Shown: one piece after another, positions 40,346-49,624 of the stretch
How the letters are laid out: each line of letters starts with the position of its first letter
How positions within the stretch are numbered: position 1 is the stretch's first letter
Assembly (NCBI GenBank): GCA_029936425.1
Contig: JAPYSU010000009.1
Location: 1-64,000 of the forward strand
Origin: Litorimonas sp.
GTDB lineage: Bacteria; Pseudomonadota; Alphaproteobacteria; Caulobacterales; Maricaulaceae
Reading direction: 5' to 3'
Length of the DNA: 64,000 nt
Made by a program: the position numbers and the translations under genes
Notes under the pieces: model-generated
Database searches by the model: none
Told to the model about the DNA's origin: nothing
Seen by the model: the letters and a program-made list of their open reading frames with translations, nothing else

Positions 40346-42448
40346 ATGAAATACTTTACAACAGGCTGCGCCGCAGCCCTCCTTTCTGCGCTTGCAACAC
40401 AGGCTATGGCCCAGACCTCCCCAAGCCTTCCTGATGACGAAATCGTCGTCAGAGGCCGTTACCTTTCCATAGATGAACTGAACGCCGTTAAAACCCCCAC
40501 ACCGATTATCAATATTCCGCAGAGCCTTTCGATTGTTACTGAAGATCAAATCCGGAATCAGGCTTTTACGAATTTCGGCGATATTTTGAAATACAGCCCC
40601 GGTCTGTCCATCAGCCAAGGTGAAGGCCATCGAGACGCAATAAATATCCGCGGGCAACAGACCACGGCAGATTTCTTTCTCGACGGCGTTCGCGATGATG
40701 TTCAGTATTTCCGACCTCTCTATAATATTGAACAGGTCGAAATTCTTCGCGGCTCCAACGCTTTGTTATTCGGACGCGGGGGCGCAGGCGGAATTATAAA
40801 CCGCGTTACTAAAAAAGCCTCGACAGGAGAAAACTTCACAGGACTGACGGCCAGTGTCGATACATTTGGCGCGTATTCGGCGGCGATTGATACCAATTAT
40901 GCGGTCAGCGAGACCGGAGCCGTCCGGTTGAACGGGTTTTTCGAAGGTCTGAACAATCACCGCGATTTTTTTGACGGAGAGCGTTTCGGCCTCAATCCAA
41001 CAGGCCGGTTCGAACTGGGATCGCAAACGCGTCTTGATTTGTCCTACGAATATCTGGACGATGACCGGGTTGTTGATCGCGGTGTGCCGTCTCGCAATGT
41101 CGACGGAGGCCCTGACGTCCCGCTTGAAGGGTTCGATGATACATTTTTTGGATCGCCTGACGAGAACTTTACGACTTTGCAGGCTCACATCCTCCGCGCC
41201 CGGGTCGAACACGACTTCTCCGATACGCTGAGAGGAAACTTCACAGCGCAATATGCGGATTACGATAAACTCTATCAGAATCTGTTTGCCAGCGAAGAAG
41301 TGCAGCTCTCAAACGGCACCATTCCTCAGGTCGAACTGGACGGCTACCGCGATACAACGCAGCGGGAGAACGTCATTCTCCAAGGGAATTTGGTCGGTGA
41401 ATTCGAAACCGGCCCTCTGGTCCATACCCTTTTACTCGGCGCGGAATATACGCAGCAGGACACGGCCAATGCTCGCAATGACAATGTCTTTGCGGCGAAT
41501 GATGATGATCAGCTTTTCATCGACTTTACAGATCCGCTTGTCATTCCGGCCTTCAGCTTCTCAAGCCCGGCCCGCAACCGCATCTCCGATGTGGAAACAA
41601 TGTCGCTCTACGCACAGAACCAGATTGATTTGACGGATCAGGTCAAACTCGTACTGGGCGCACGATATGACAGTTTTGATATTGGCGTTAACGACATCGC
41701 CAATAATGCGCAATTCCAGCGGAAGGATGAAGAAATCACGCCGCGCCTCGGCGCCATATATAAGCCGGTTGAAAATGTTTCCTTTTATGCCAGCTATAGC
41801 GAAACTTTCCTGCCGCGCTCCGGCGATCAATTCCTGACCCTTAATCTGGACAGCGAAAGCACCCGGCCGCAATTCTTCAAAAACAAGGAAGTCGGCGCAA
41901 AATGGGACATAAATTCCGCCCTGAGCTTTACCGCGGCTGTTTTCGAACTTGACCGGGAGAGTTTTACTTCGGTTGACCCGGAAAACCCAGACCAAGTTAT
42001 TGTCATTGACGGATCTGAAACGCAGGGCTTTGAAGTTCAGCTCTCAGGAGAGCTGACAGATCGTTGGTCTGTTCAAGCCGGCTATTCCTATCTCGACGGC
42101 GAGGTCAATGTTGTCGACGGCTCCGGCTTTGACGGCAATGTCACACGGCAAACCCCTGAAAACATGTTTTCACTCTGGAATAACTATCAGGTCACGACAA
42201 AATTCGGACTGGGTCTGGGCGTAACCTATCAGGATAGTTATTTCGTGCGGGAAGATAATTCCGTGGAGGTTCCGGACTATACCCGCTTTGACGCCGCGGC
42301 ATTTTATGATGTCTCCGATACATTGCGCTTGCAGGTAAATGTCGAAAATCTCTTTGACACCGATTACTTCCCGGATGCGCACAGCAATGATAATATTTCG
42401 ACGGGAAAACCCTTGAACGCCCGCTTCACGGTTTCTAGCCGATTTTAA
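40346..42448 (+). CDS. TonB-dependent siderophore receptor (catecholate/Fiu-like)
   Basis: A 700-residue outer membrane receptor. Signal peptide to about 22 (ATQAMAQ), TonB box region DEIVVRGRY, then the plug: NIPQSLSIVTEDQIRNQAF, ILKYSPGLSISQGEGHRDA, INIRGQQTTADFFLDGVRDD, VEILRGSNALLFGRGGAGG. A 22-strand barrel follows, ending RFTVSSRF with terminal Phe. The plug sequence is the ferric-siderophore subtype, so iron uptake is likely. A small ORF precedes it closely, and a strong terminator follows. Iron control is expected, but I could not identify a convincing Fur or RirA box. Confidence 0.94.
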   Translation: MKYFTTGCAAALLSALATQAMAQTSPSLPDDEIVVRGRYLSIDELNAVKTPTPIINIPQSLSIVTEDQIRNQAFTNFGDILKYSPGLSISQGEGHRDAINIRGQQTTADFFLDGVRDDVQYFRPLYNIEQVEILRGSNALLFGRGGAGGIINRVTKKASTGENFTGLTASVDTFGAYSAAIDTNYAVSETGAVRLNGFFEGLNNHRDFFDGERFGLNPTGRFELGSQTRLDLSYEYLDDDRVVDRGVPSRNVDGGPDVPLEGFDDTFFGSPDENFTTLQAHILRARVEHDFSDTLRGNFTAQYADYDKLYQNLFASEEVQLSNGTIPQVELDGYRDTTQRENVILQGNLVGEFETGPLVHTLLLGAEYTQQDTANARNDNVFAANDDDQLFIDFTDPLVIPAFSFSSPARNRISDVETMSLYAQNQIDLTDQVKLVLGARYDSFDIGVNDIANNAQFQRKDEEITPRLGAIYKPVENVSFYASYSETFLPRSGDQFLTLNLDSESTRPQFFKNKEVGAKWDINSALSFTAAVFELDRESFTSVDPENPDQVIVIDGSETQGFEVQLSGELTDRWSVQAGYSYLDGEVNVVDGSGFDGNVTRQTPENMFSLWNNYQVTTKFGLGLGVTYQDSYFVREDNSVEVPDYTRFDAAAFYDVSDTLRLQVNVENLFDTDYFPDAHSNDNISTGKPLNARFTVSSRF

Positions 42449-42497
42449 TTAAGGCCCTCGGGCCTCCCATCCGCCCGTAAAAGAAATAACAGTTTCG

Positions 42498-42538
42498 CCC
42501 CCGCTTTTCAGACCGAAAGGCGGGGGTGCGTCTTTTTT
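42498..42538 (+). terminator. Rho-independent terminator of the siderophore receptor
   Basis: CCCCCGC/GCGGGGG 7-bp stem with a 15-nt loop, followed by TGCGTC and six Ts, 49 bp after the stop. Confidence 0.82.
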
Positions 42539-42623
42539 GCAGGGACCTCTTGCTTTTTTCCTGACGCCCCCCGATATAGCGGCCAAATCCACCCCTCCTA
42601 TAAATGCGAGATGATCGACCCTT

Positions 42624-42965
42624 ATGAGTTTCCCCGGACAACAGAATTTTACCGACCGCTTGAAAGAACAACGTGAAGCCAAGCTGGCCATGTTGGAACG
42701 CGCCAAAGAAAAGCGGCTCGACCCGAAAGAAAAAGAACGCCTGATGAAAGAGCGGGCCGAGCGGAATAAACGCCGCGAAGAACGCGAAGCGAAAAAAGAA
42801 GCTGAGCGGAAAGCCGAGGAAAAGCGTCTGGCCGAAGAAAAGGCCGAGAAAGAGCGGAAAGCCAAAATCGCGGCCGAAGCAAAGGTCAAAGCACAGGAAG
42901 AATTGAAACGCGCTCAAAAAGCCCGGCGCGATGCAAAATACGCCGCGCGGAAAAAGCGGAAATAG
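42624..42965 (+). CDS. Highly charged coiled-coil protein, DUF6481-like
   Basis: A 113-residue cytoplasmic protein. It opens PGQQNFTDRLKEQREAKLAM, typical of DUF6481-like alphaproteobacterial proteins, and continues as an almost uninterrupted Lys/Glu/Arg/Ala helix (REERE, KKEAERKAEEKRLAEE) to a basic end AARKKRK. A single alpha helix or coiled coil, possibly nucleic-acid binding given the tail. No partner gene is obvious; a terminator follows immediately. Confidence 0.75.
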   Translation: MSFPGQQNFTDRLKEQREAKLAMLERAKEKRLDPKEKERLMKERAERNKRREEREAKKEAERKAEEKRLAEEKAEKERKAKIAAEAKVKAQEELKRAQKARRDAKYAARKKRK

Positions 42966-42985
42966 TTTTTGCTTTGAATCTTACC

Positions 42986-43012
42986 AACCCGCTTTCTGGC
43001 GGGTTTTATTTT
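42986..43012 (+). terminator. Rho-independent terminator of the DUF6481-like gene
   Basis: AACCCGC/GCGGGTT 7-bp stem, 6-nt loop, then TTATTTT; 20 bp after the stop. It separates this gene from the convergent hybrid kinase. Confidence 0.88.
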
Positions 43013-43026
43013 GCCTGACGCTAGGC

Positions 43027-45054
43027 TTAGCCAGCCATTTTCCGGGGTTCGTTCAGCCAGTTTTCCATCTTTTGAAGCAGAACATCCAGTTTGTAAGGCT
43101 TCGCCAGAAAATCATCCATTCCTGCTCTCAAAAATTTGTCCCGGTGATCATCTGACGCATGGGCGGATAAAGCGATGATCGGTGTTGCCTCCCGGGTTGT
43201 CTCCGTTTCAAACTTCCGGATAAGACGGGCGGCCTCTGTGCCGTCCATGACGGGCATGGAAATGTCCATTAAGACAAGATCGTAATCATTTCTCTGAAAC
43301 ATCTCAAAAGCAATCTCGCCGTTTACGGCAAAATCCAGAGCGTAACCTTTTGGATCGAGGCTCCGCTTCAGAACCTGTATATTGATGTCATTATCCTCGG
43401 CGATGAGAATGCGGCTATTGGACAGGACAGGGAGTGTCTCAGCTTCGGGCCGCTCATATATTTTTGTCGGTTTGGAAAACCCGTCTGCTTTCGGGCCGTC
43501 TGTCTCACGCTCCACCACACGGAGAATGGCCTGTTTGAGTGCGGCGGATCGAACCGGTTTAACGAGATAGCGGGACACATTCTGGTCTAGGAACGCCGTT
43601 TTCGTCTCTGTCGTATCTACAGAAGACAGCACAATAACGGGTATATCTTTCAAGACCGCCTGTTTTTGCAAAGCCCGCACAAATTGAAGGCCGTCGATAT
43701 CGGGCATTTGATAATCACAGATAATGAAATCAAACGGCGTTTTATTTTTGATGGCTTCGACCAGCAGCCTCACCGCGGTTTTAGGGCCTTCCGCAGTGCT
43801 GACCTGCATGGAAAGCCGGGAAAGCTCCGAAGCCACAATGCGCCGGTTCACCTCTATATCGTCCACTATCAGAGCGCGGATATTGGAAAAGTCCTTCTGC
43901 GTATCAGAAGCGGGCGCGGCCTTTTCCTGGCCAGCGGAAAATGGCAATTTAATTGTAAAAGAAAATGTACTGCCTTTTCCGTAAACCGAGCTGACCTCTA
44001 TATTGCCGCCCATTAATTCGACCATTTTCCGCGAAATGGCCAAACCCAATCCCGTACCGCCAAAATTCCGCGTTGTAGAGCCGTCCGCCTGTTCAAATTC
44101 GTTGAAAATTTTATTTAATTTATCTTCTTCAATGCCGATCCCTGTGTCCCGGACCGAAAAGTCCATGACGGCTTTGTCGCCTTCCACGCGGGAGTCGACA
44201 TCGGCAATCACATAGCCTTTTTCCGTAAACTTGATCGCATTTCCGACCAGATTAATGAGAACCTGCCGCAATCGACCGACATCGCCAATCAAGGTCACAG
44301 GGGCGGCCTCTTTGACATTGACGATCAGCTCTATGCCCTTTTTATTTGCAGTTGAGCCGAGAAGAGCGGCGACATCCTCAACCGCTTCACGCAATTGGAA
44401 CGGCGCTTCATCCAGTGAAAATTTACCGGCTTCGATTTTTGAAAAATCGAGAATATCATTGATAATGGTCAGAAGCGCGTCGCCGGAGCGCTGAATGACT
44501 TCAACCAATTCCGACTGTTCTTCGGAGAGAGATGTGCCGGATAGAACCTGTGTCATGCCGAGCACCCCGTTCATCGGCGTCCGGATCTCATGACTCATAT
44601 TCGCCAGAAATTCAGATTTGACGCGCGCGGCCTCAACCGCTTTTTGCTGCGCGATCATCAGATCCTGTTCCCGGTTTTTAAGCTCGGTAATATCTGTAAG
44701 CACGCCAATCAGGAAAGGATCGCCCTGAGCATCTTCATAATAGGATTTAACGGATTCCACCCAGCGCACTTCGCCCTGGCTATTTGTGGTCTGCTCAATA
44801 TTGGTATTGGATTCTTTTGACTTAAAGAGATCATTGTCTTTGTCCCAGAAAATTTGGGCCTGATCCGGCGGAGAGACATCAAAATCCGATTTCCCCAGAA
44901 GATACTCACGGGAATACCCCAGGAGCTCGCAAAAGGCTGTATTGACCTCGACCCAGACATGGTCTTTGTCTTTTACATAGACCGGGTTCGGCAATAGATT
45001 TATCACATCAATCAGAAAATCGATGTTTTTGCTGTCCCCGGCGAGCTTATCCAC
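43027..45054 (-). CDS. Soluble hybrid histidine kinase PAS-HisKA-HATPase-REC-REC
   Basis: A 675-residue cytoplasmic kinase without transmembrane helices. PAS at about 12-125 (LLPNPVYVKDKDHVWVEVN), HisKA with His155 in ANMSHEIRTPMNGVLGM, HATPase at about 255-375 (GTGLGLAISRKMVELMGG), receiver 1 at about 392-515 with its Asp in FIICDYQMPDIDG, and receiver 2 at about 545-668 with its Asp in LVLMDISMPVMDG. The first receiver lacks the usual paired acidic run (ALIVDDIEV has DD) but keeps Lys in LVKPVR; both appear functional. The start is taken as GTG at 45054, with no clear ribosome site, so the N-terminus is uncertain. No cognate partner nearby. Confidence 0.93.
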   Translation of the reverse strand: MDKLAGDSKNIDFLIDVINLLPNPVYVKDKDHVWVEVNTAFCELLGYSREYLLGKSDFDVSPPDQAQIFWDKDNDLFKSKESNTNIEQTTNSQGEVRWVESVKSYYEDAQGDPFLIGVLTDITELKNREQDLMIAQQKAVEAARVKSEFLANMSHEIRTPMNGVLGMTQVLSGTSLSEEQSELVEVIQRSGDALLTIINDILDFSKIEAGKFSLDEAPFQLREAVEDVAALLGSTANKKGIELIVNVKEAAPVTLIGDVGRLRQVLINLVGNAIKFTEKGYVIADVDSRVEGDKAVMDFSVRDTGIGIEEDKLNKIFNEFEQADGSTTRNFGGTGLGLAISRKMVELMGGNIEVSSVYGKGSTFSFTIKLPFSAGQEKAAPASDTQKDFSNIRALIVDDIEVNRRIVASELSRLSMQVSTAEGPKTAVRLLVEAIKNKTPFDFIICDYQMPDIDGLQFVRALQKQAVLKDIPVIVLSSVDTTETKTAFLDQNVSRYLVKPVRSAALKQAILRVVERETDGPKADGFSKPTKIYERPEAETLPVLSNSRILIAEDNDINIQVLKRSLDPKGYALDFAVNGEIAFEMFQRNDYDLVLMDISMPVMDGTEAARLIRKFETETTREATPIIALSAHASDDHRDKFLRAGMDDFLAKPYKLDVLLQKMENWLNEPRKMAG

Positions 45055-45151
45055 ATTCGTAGAAATAAGAATCCCCTTATTTTTCGCCCCTCTTAACGGT
45101 AAAGGCGTGTGAAAGAGGTTAACAAATGGGGATTAAAGGCAAATTATTTCG

Positions 45152-46594
45152 TCAGTCTTCATTTCGGCTATCTTTATACCGCGCCAAGGCCCTTTCGCGG
45201 GCCATTTTATGTTCAACAAGCGGCTTGGGGTAAGTTTTGCCGAGAGTAACCCCGGCTTTTTCAAGAACGTCTTTCGGCGCCTCCCAAGGCGTTTGAATAT
45301 ATTTATTCGGCAGGTCTTTTAATTCCGGCACGAATTTCCGAACGTAATCGCCCTCTTCGTCAAATTTCTCGCCTTGGCCAAACGGATTGAAAATCCGGAA
45401 ATAAGGCGCAGCGTCCGCACCGCTGCCGGCCACCCATTGCCAGCTGGCAGAGTTCGCGGCCGGATCCGCTTCGAGTAAAGTGTCCCAGAACCAGTCCTCT
45501 CCGTCGCGCCAGTCAATCAGCAAATGTTTGATGAGAAAGCTTGCCACGACCATTCGGACACGGTTGTGCATCCAGCCCGTCTGCCAAAGCTCACGCATAC
45601 CCGCATCGACGAAGGGATAGCCTGTTTCGCCTTTCGTCCAAGCCTCAAAAGATTTTTTATCTGTTCGCCATTCAAAGTTATCGAAATCGGGTTTGTAGTT
45701 TTTCTCGGCAAGTTCGGGGTTGTGATAGAGAAGCACATAGGAAAATTCCCGCCAGCCAATTTCGGAGAGAAACTTATCGGCGTCGTGTTTTCCGTCCCGC
45801 GCGGCCTGCCAGATTTGTCTCGGCGAAATTTCTCCGGCCGCGAGATGCGGAGATAAGCGTGAGGTTCCCGTTGTGTTGGACGGAATGTTTCGGGCATCCG
45901 CATAGTCTTTAACTGGCCCGTCGAGGAAAGATTTTAGGCGACTCATCGCGCCGTCTTCCCCGGGATTCCAATCGGCCATCACTTTATCGTCCCAGTCCAG
46001 CTTATCCGGCAGGAGCTCCAACTCGTCCGTCGCAAGACTTTTCTTGAACGGCGTCAGAGACTTGGGCGCCTCTAGCGGCGGGTTGGCCGACATGCGCGGC
46101 CCGACAATCTGGCTGGCCGCGCGCCAATAGGGCGTGAACACCTTATAATAGCCGCCGGACTGAGTTTCGACTTCCCATGGCTCCGTCAGGAGCGAGCCAT
46201 TAAACGAGTCTACCTCCAATTCACGGTCTTTTAGCGACGCCTTGATGTTGGAATCGCGCTCTATGCCGTCCGCTTCATATCGGCGGTTCCAGAAAACGGC
46301 TTTGGCGCCGCTCTGTTCGATGACATCGTCCAGCACCGCTTCGGCGGGTCCTTCGCGGAGCAAGAGCTTTCCGCCCTTTTCTTCGATGGATTTAGAAAGT
46401 GATTTCAAACTGTGATGCAGCCAGACATTTTTAGCCGCGCCGTAAGGGCGCTCCAAATCTGTTTCATAGATATAAAGCAGAATGAGAGGCCGCCCCGTTT
46501 CAACCGCGGCCGTAAGAGCCGGATTATCCGCCAGGCGGAGATCGCGGCGAAACCACATAATGGCCGGGGCGTTAGAAGTCTTCTCTTGGGTCAT
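45152..46594 (-). CDS. phrB: Deoxyribodipyrimidine photolyase (CPD photolyase)
   Basis: A 480-residue light-driven enzyme that splits UV-induced pyrimidine dimers using FADH- and an antenna cofactor. The start at 46594 is chosen because GAGAGG abuts the earlier ATG but sits correctly for this one. Motifs: IMWFRRDLRLADNPAL, TSRLSPHLAAGEISPRQIW, WMHNRVRMVVASFL, and the FAD/DNA-binding ASWQWVAGSGADAAPYFRIF. Class I CPD-type rather than a cryptochrome, judging from the intact C-terminal signature. It suggests life in sunlit water. Confidence 0.95.
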   Translation of the reverse strand: MTQEKTSNAPAIMWFRRDLRLADNPALTAAVETGRPLILLYIYETDLERPYGAAKNVWLHHSLKSLSKSIEEKGGKLLLREGPAEAVLDDVIEQSGAKAVFWNRRYEADGIERDSNIKASLKDRELEVDSFNGSLLTEPWEVETQSGGYYKVFTPYWRAASQIVGPRMSANPPLEAPKSLTPFKKSLATDELELLPDKLDWDDKVMADWNPGEDGAMSRLKSFLDGPVKDYADARNIPSNTTGTSRLSPHLAAGEISPRQIWQAARDGKHDADKFLSEIGWREFSYVLLYHNPELAEKNYKPDFDNFEWRTDKKSFEAWTKGETGYPFVDAGMRELWQTGWMHNRVRMVVASFLIKHLLIDWRDGEDWFWDTLLEADPAANSASWQWVAGSGADAAPYFRIFNPFGQGEKFDEEGDYVRKFVPELKDLPNKYIQTPWEAPKDVLEKAGVTLGKTYPKPLVEHKMARERALARYKDSRNED

Positions 46595-46664
46595 AAACAT
46601 CCTCTCTCAAGGCTGTTTACGTCTGACCTCCACAATCGTGTCGAAAATTTTCAGTTTTTCTGAG

Positions 46665-46693
46665 AAAAAGAGGGAGAAAATAAACTCTCCCTC
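46665..46693 (-). terminator. Rho-independent terminator of lolA
   Basis: GAGGGAGA/TCTCCCTC perfect 8-bp stem with an 8-nt AT-rich loop; on the minus strand it is followed by five Ts. It begins 7 bp past the lolA stop. Confidence 0.88.
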
Positions 46694-46700
46694 ACGACGA

Positions 46701-47384
46701 CTATCGACGGTCGCGGCGATTACTATCTTCGCGCAAAATAAACAGGCGCGGATCAAGACGGGCATTATAGCTCAGATTAGACAGCACAACGCGTGTCTGA
46801 CCGCCAAAATCATCGGTAATTATCCATTCTTTCAAGGCGAGGTTTTGCGCATCGAAAACCATGGTTATCGCGCCGTCCATTTCGCCTGACCCGTCTCTGG
46901 CGGTAACGCTCCAATTAGTGGCATTCTTTTGCAAGGCGACAACTTGCGCGTCATTGGCCAGATTCAAATTCTCCTTGAGAAAATAGGACAGAGGCGTCGC
47001 CGAAAGCGGCACGCGGTCATAAGTCTGCAAATCCTTGTCATGCTGCACCAACATGCCGTTATCGGCCACAATCAAGAGCGGATTAGGCGCGTCATATTCA
47101 AATCGCAGATTTTCCGGGCGGCTGAGATAGACTTTCCCTGTCGCGACGCTGCCGTCCGGAGAGAATTGCTTGAAATCACCGCTAAATGTGGCGGTCGCAT
47201 TCATCGCCCCATCAATACGGGCCAAATCGGCGCGGACACTTGACGGGTCGGTAAAGGCGGCCTGACCTGTCTGTTGCGCCGCTTGCGCGGAATTACCAGC
47301 CTGGTAAGTTTGCGCCAGACTGAGTCCAGCCATACCAGACGCAGCCAGAGTAGCTGTCGCGGCCATTAAAAACAGTTTTTTCAT
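46701..47384 (-). CDS. lolA: Outer-membrane lipoprotein carrier LolA
   Basis: A 227-residue periplasmic chaperone that carries lipoproteins from LolCDE to the outer membrane. Signal peptide (to about 24, SLAQ), then an unusually Gln/Ala-rich spacer, and the LolA fold: TATFSGDFKQFSPDGSVATG, KVYLSRPENLRFEYDAPNPL, DLQTYDRVPLSATPLSYFLK and TRVVLSNLSYNARLDPRLFI. The normal length is about 200, so the N-terminal spacer is the only addition. Monocistronic with a strong terminator. The window itself encodes at least four lipoproteins that could be its clients. Confidence 0.93.
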   Translation of the reverse strand: MKKLFLMAATATLAASGMAGLSLAQTYQAGNSAQAAQQTGQAAFTDPSSVRADLARIDGAMNATATFSGDFKQFSPDGSVATGKVYLSRPENLRFEYDAPNPLLIVADNGMLVQHDKDLQTYDRVPLSATPLSYFLKENLNLANDAQVVALQKNATNWSVTARDGSGEMDGAITMVFDAQNLALKEWIITDDFGGQTRVVLSNLSYNARLDPRLFILREDSNRRDRR

Positions 47385-47486
47385 CTCACGACTCCATAGG
47401 GATCGGGTTTATTTCCTGTCTCTATAGGATGGTAGAGGTAAATCCAGCCTGAACACCCCGCTCAAATACATTACAAATGGGTGAGG

Positions 47487-48473
47487 TTAATCTTCCAACT
47501 GGATGGTCTTTTCCGGCCGCGCGCCGAAATGGGAAATCACTTCCGCCGCCGCGAGAGAGCCAAGATATCCCGCTTTGTCCCAGGACAGGCCTTTGGCGCG
47601 GCCTGCCAGAACCCCGGCCGCATATTGATCCCCGGCCCCGGTCGTGTCGACGACTTTGGCCACTGGCGCGGCCGGAATATCATAACGTTTGCCGCTATCT
47701 ATAATCAAAGAGCCTTTTTCGCTCCGCGTTACGCACAAGGTGAGACCATCGCGCGCAAAGGCTTTTATGGCGGTCTCAAGATCATCGGCTTCGGCCAGGG
47801 CCATCATTTCATCTTCATTGGCAAAGAGGATATTCACATGATGATCCACGAGTTGTGCAAAGCTGGCGCGGTGACGCCCCACACAAAAACTGTCAGAGAG
47901 GGTGAGCGCCACAAGACGATCATTGGCCTGCGCGATTTCCGCCGCTTTGACAAATCCGGCTTTGGCAGACTCGTCATCAAACAAATAGCCTTCCATATAA
48001 ATGGTGCCGGCGCGCTTGATTTCCGCTTCATTGATATCTTCCATACCAAATTCGGTATTTGTGCCGAGGCATGTGCTCATGGTTCTTTGGCCGTCCGGCG
48101 TCACGGCAATGAGGCATTGCCCGCTCGGCGTGCCAGTTGTGGAAGGGGTGGAGGAAAAATGCAGCCCGGCCTCGCGGTAGCCTTCGGCGAGGCGCGTGCC
48201 AACTCCGTCTTGGCCGATTTTCGCCAGATAGGCGGCTTTGACGCCCATTTTGGCGATGCCGACAACCGTATTTCCGGCTGAACCACCGGCAATTTCACGA
48301 GGGGTTTCAGAGGCGTTCTGAAACGCGCCGCCCAAGACTTTTACGCGGTCATTATCGATCAAGGCCATGCTGCCCTTCTCTAGGCCATGTTCGGATAAAA
48401 AGGCGTCGTCAACGGGGACAAGAATGTCCATCAAAGCGTTGCCGATACCCAAAACATCAAAATTAGTGCTCAC
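47487..48473 (-). CDS. PfkB family sugar/adenosine kinase
   Basis: A 328-residue ATP-dependent kinase of the ribokinase fold. FDVLGIGNALMDILV and EIAGGSAGNTVVGIAKMG form the substrate pocket; the catalytic base and anion hole are in VVDTTGAGDQYAAGVLAGRA, and NILFANEDEMMALA is the NEXE region. It is closest to the alphaproteobacterial adenosine kinase-like group, but sugar substrates remain possible. Monocistronic; divergent from the ATP-grasp gene. Confidence 0.9.
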   Translation of the reverse strand: MSTNFDVLGIGNALMDILVPVDDAFLSEHGLEKGSMALIDNDRVKVLGGAFQNASETPREIAGGSAGNTVVGIAKMGVKAAYLAKIGQDGVGTRLAEGYREAGLHFSSTPSTTGTPSGQCLIAVTPDGQRTMSTCLGTNTEFGMEDINEAEIKRAGTIYMEGYLFDDESAKAGFVKAAEIAQANDRLVALTLSDSFCVGRHRASFAQLVDHHVNILFANEDEMMALAEADDLETAIKAFARDGLTLCVTRSEKGSLIIDSGKRYDIPAAPVAKVVDTTGAGDQYAAGVLAGRAKGLSWDKAGYLGSLAAAEVISHFGARPEKTIQLED

Positions 48474-48586
48474 GGTTTAAATCCTTCCGGTCGTTCCTAT
48501 ATGGCAATATTAGAAAAGGCTTATATTGGTAGCAGAGCGCTATCGGATTGGGCTGCATTATTCAATTCCTGTTTAGGATTTTTACC

Positions 48587-49546
48587 ATGAGCCAAAACTC
48601 ATCGCCTGACTCCGGTGTCGAGACACCGACAAACCCGCCGCGGGTGGCTATACTCGTCTCTGACAATATGATGCCGGGGGCGGATAACCTTCGCAGCGAC
48701 CAGTTTGAGCTACAAGAACAAGTGGGAAAGTTAAAGCCGGCCTTTAAAGCCGAAGGCATTGAGCTTGAGCTTGTCCGCTGGCGCGGCGCCTCCGAGCGCG
48801 CTGAAGAATTTGACGCCGTTTTGCCTCTTTTTGTCTGGGATTACTTTGAGGGCAATGAGGACGAGTTTCTGTCGGAAATGGCCAAGATTGACGCCCGAAC
48901 CAAATTATATAACGGCTTTGATGTTCTGAAATGGAATTCGGATAAAAGCTATCTTGAGGGGCTATCCCGCGAAGGCGCCCCTGTCATTCGTACGCTCCAT
49001 GTCGAGCGCGCAACAGAACGGGCTGTGAACGCCGCATTTGAAACACTTGAAACGGACACGCTCGTCATCAAGCCTCAAATCGGCGGCGGCGCCTGGCGGC
49101 AGGCACTTTACAAAAAGGGCGATCCCTTTCCGTCCAAAGACAGCCTGCCCCCAGGCGCCGCCATGATACAGGCTTTCCTGCCGAGCGTTCAGACCGAAGG
49201 CGAATACAGCTTTCTCTATTTTGGCGGAAAGTTTTCTCATGCCGTTCTCAAAAAACCCAAATCGGGCGATTACCGCATCCAGTCCATGTATGGCGGCAGC
49301 GAAGACGCCTATATTCCGACAAGCCAGGAACGGGAAACCACGCGGAATATTCTGAACAATCTTGATTTCACGCCGCTTTACGCGCGAATTGACCTGCTTC
49401 GCGGAGAAGATGACAATCTGAAATTAATCGAACTCGAAATGATAGAACCTTATCTCTATCTTTCCCTCGCCGAAGGCGAAGGCGGAGACAATAAAGGCGC
49501 AAAAACCCTCGCGGCGGCTCTGGCTAAGAGGTTAAAACGCGCCTAA
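48587..49546 (+). CDS. ATP-grasp domain protein
   Basis: A 319-residue probable carboxylate-amine ligase. The start at 48587 is preferred because AGGA lies upstream and the longer frame has no ribosome site. The ATP-grasp parts are TDTLVIKPQIGGGAWRQALY (nucleotide lysine and glycine loop), GAAMIQAFLPSVQTEGEYSF, LYFGGKFSHAVLKKPKSGDY, and the metal-binding ARIDLLRG with LKLIELEMIEPYLY. This resembles the glutathione-synthetase-like or DcsG-type group; substrate unknown. An unrelated 30-residue Ser/Pro tail starts the protein. It is divergent from the PfkB gene. Confidence 0.83.
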   Translation: MSQNSSPDSGVETPTNPPRVAILVSDNMMPGADNLRSDQFELQEQVGKLKPAFKAEGIELELVRWRGASERAEEFDAVLPLFVWDYFEGNEDEFLSEMAKIDARTKLYNGFDVLKWNSDKSYLEGLSREGAPVIRTLHVERATERAVNAAFETLETDTLVIKPQIGGGAWRQALYKKGDPFPSKDSLPPGAAMIQAFLPSVQTEGEYSFLYFGGKFSHAVLKKPKSGDYRIQSMYGGSEDAYIPTSQERETTRNILNNLDFTPLYARIDLLRGEDDNLKLIELEMIEPYLYLSLAEGEGGDNKGAKTLAAALAKRLKRA

Positions 49547-49624
49547 CCCTCTTTCCCTTCACTATATCATAGTTTGGGCAGCTCTGTATAATTATCCCTA
49601 GGTCAAAGAATTTGGAGAGGCCCT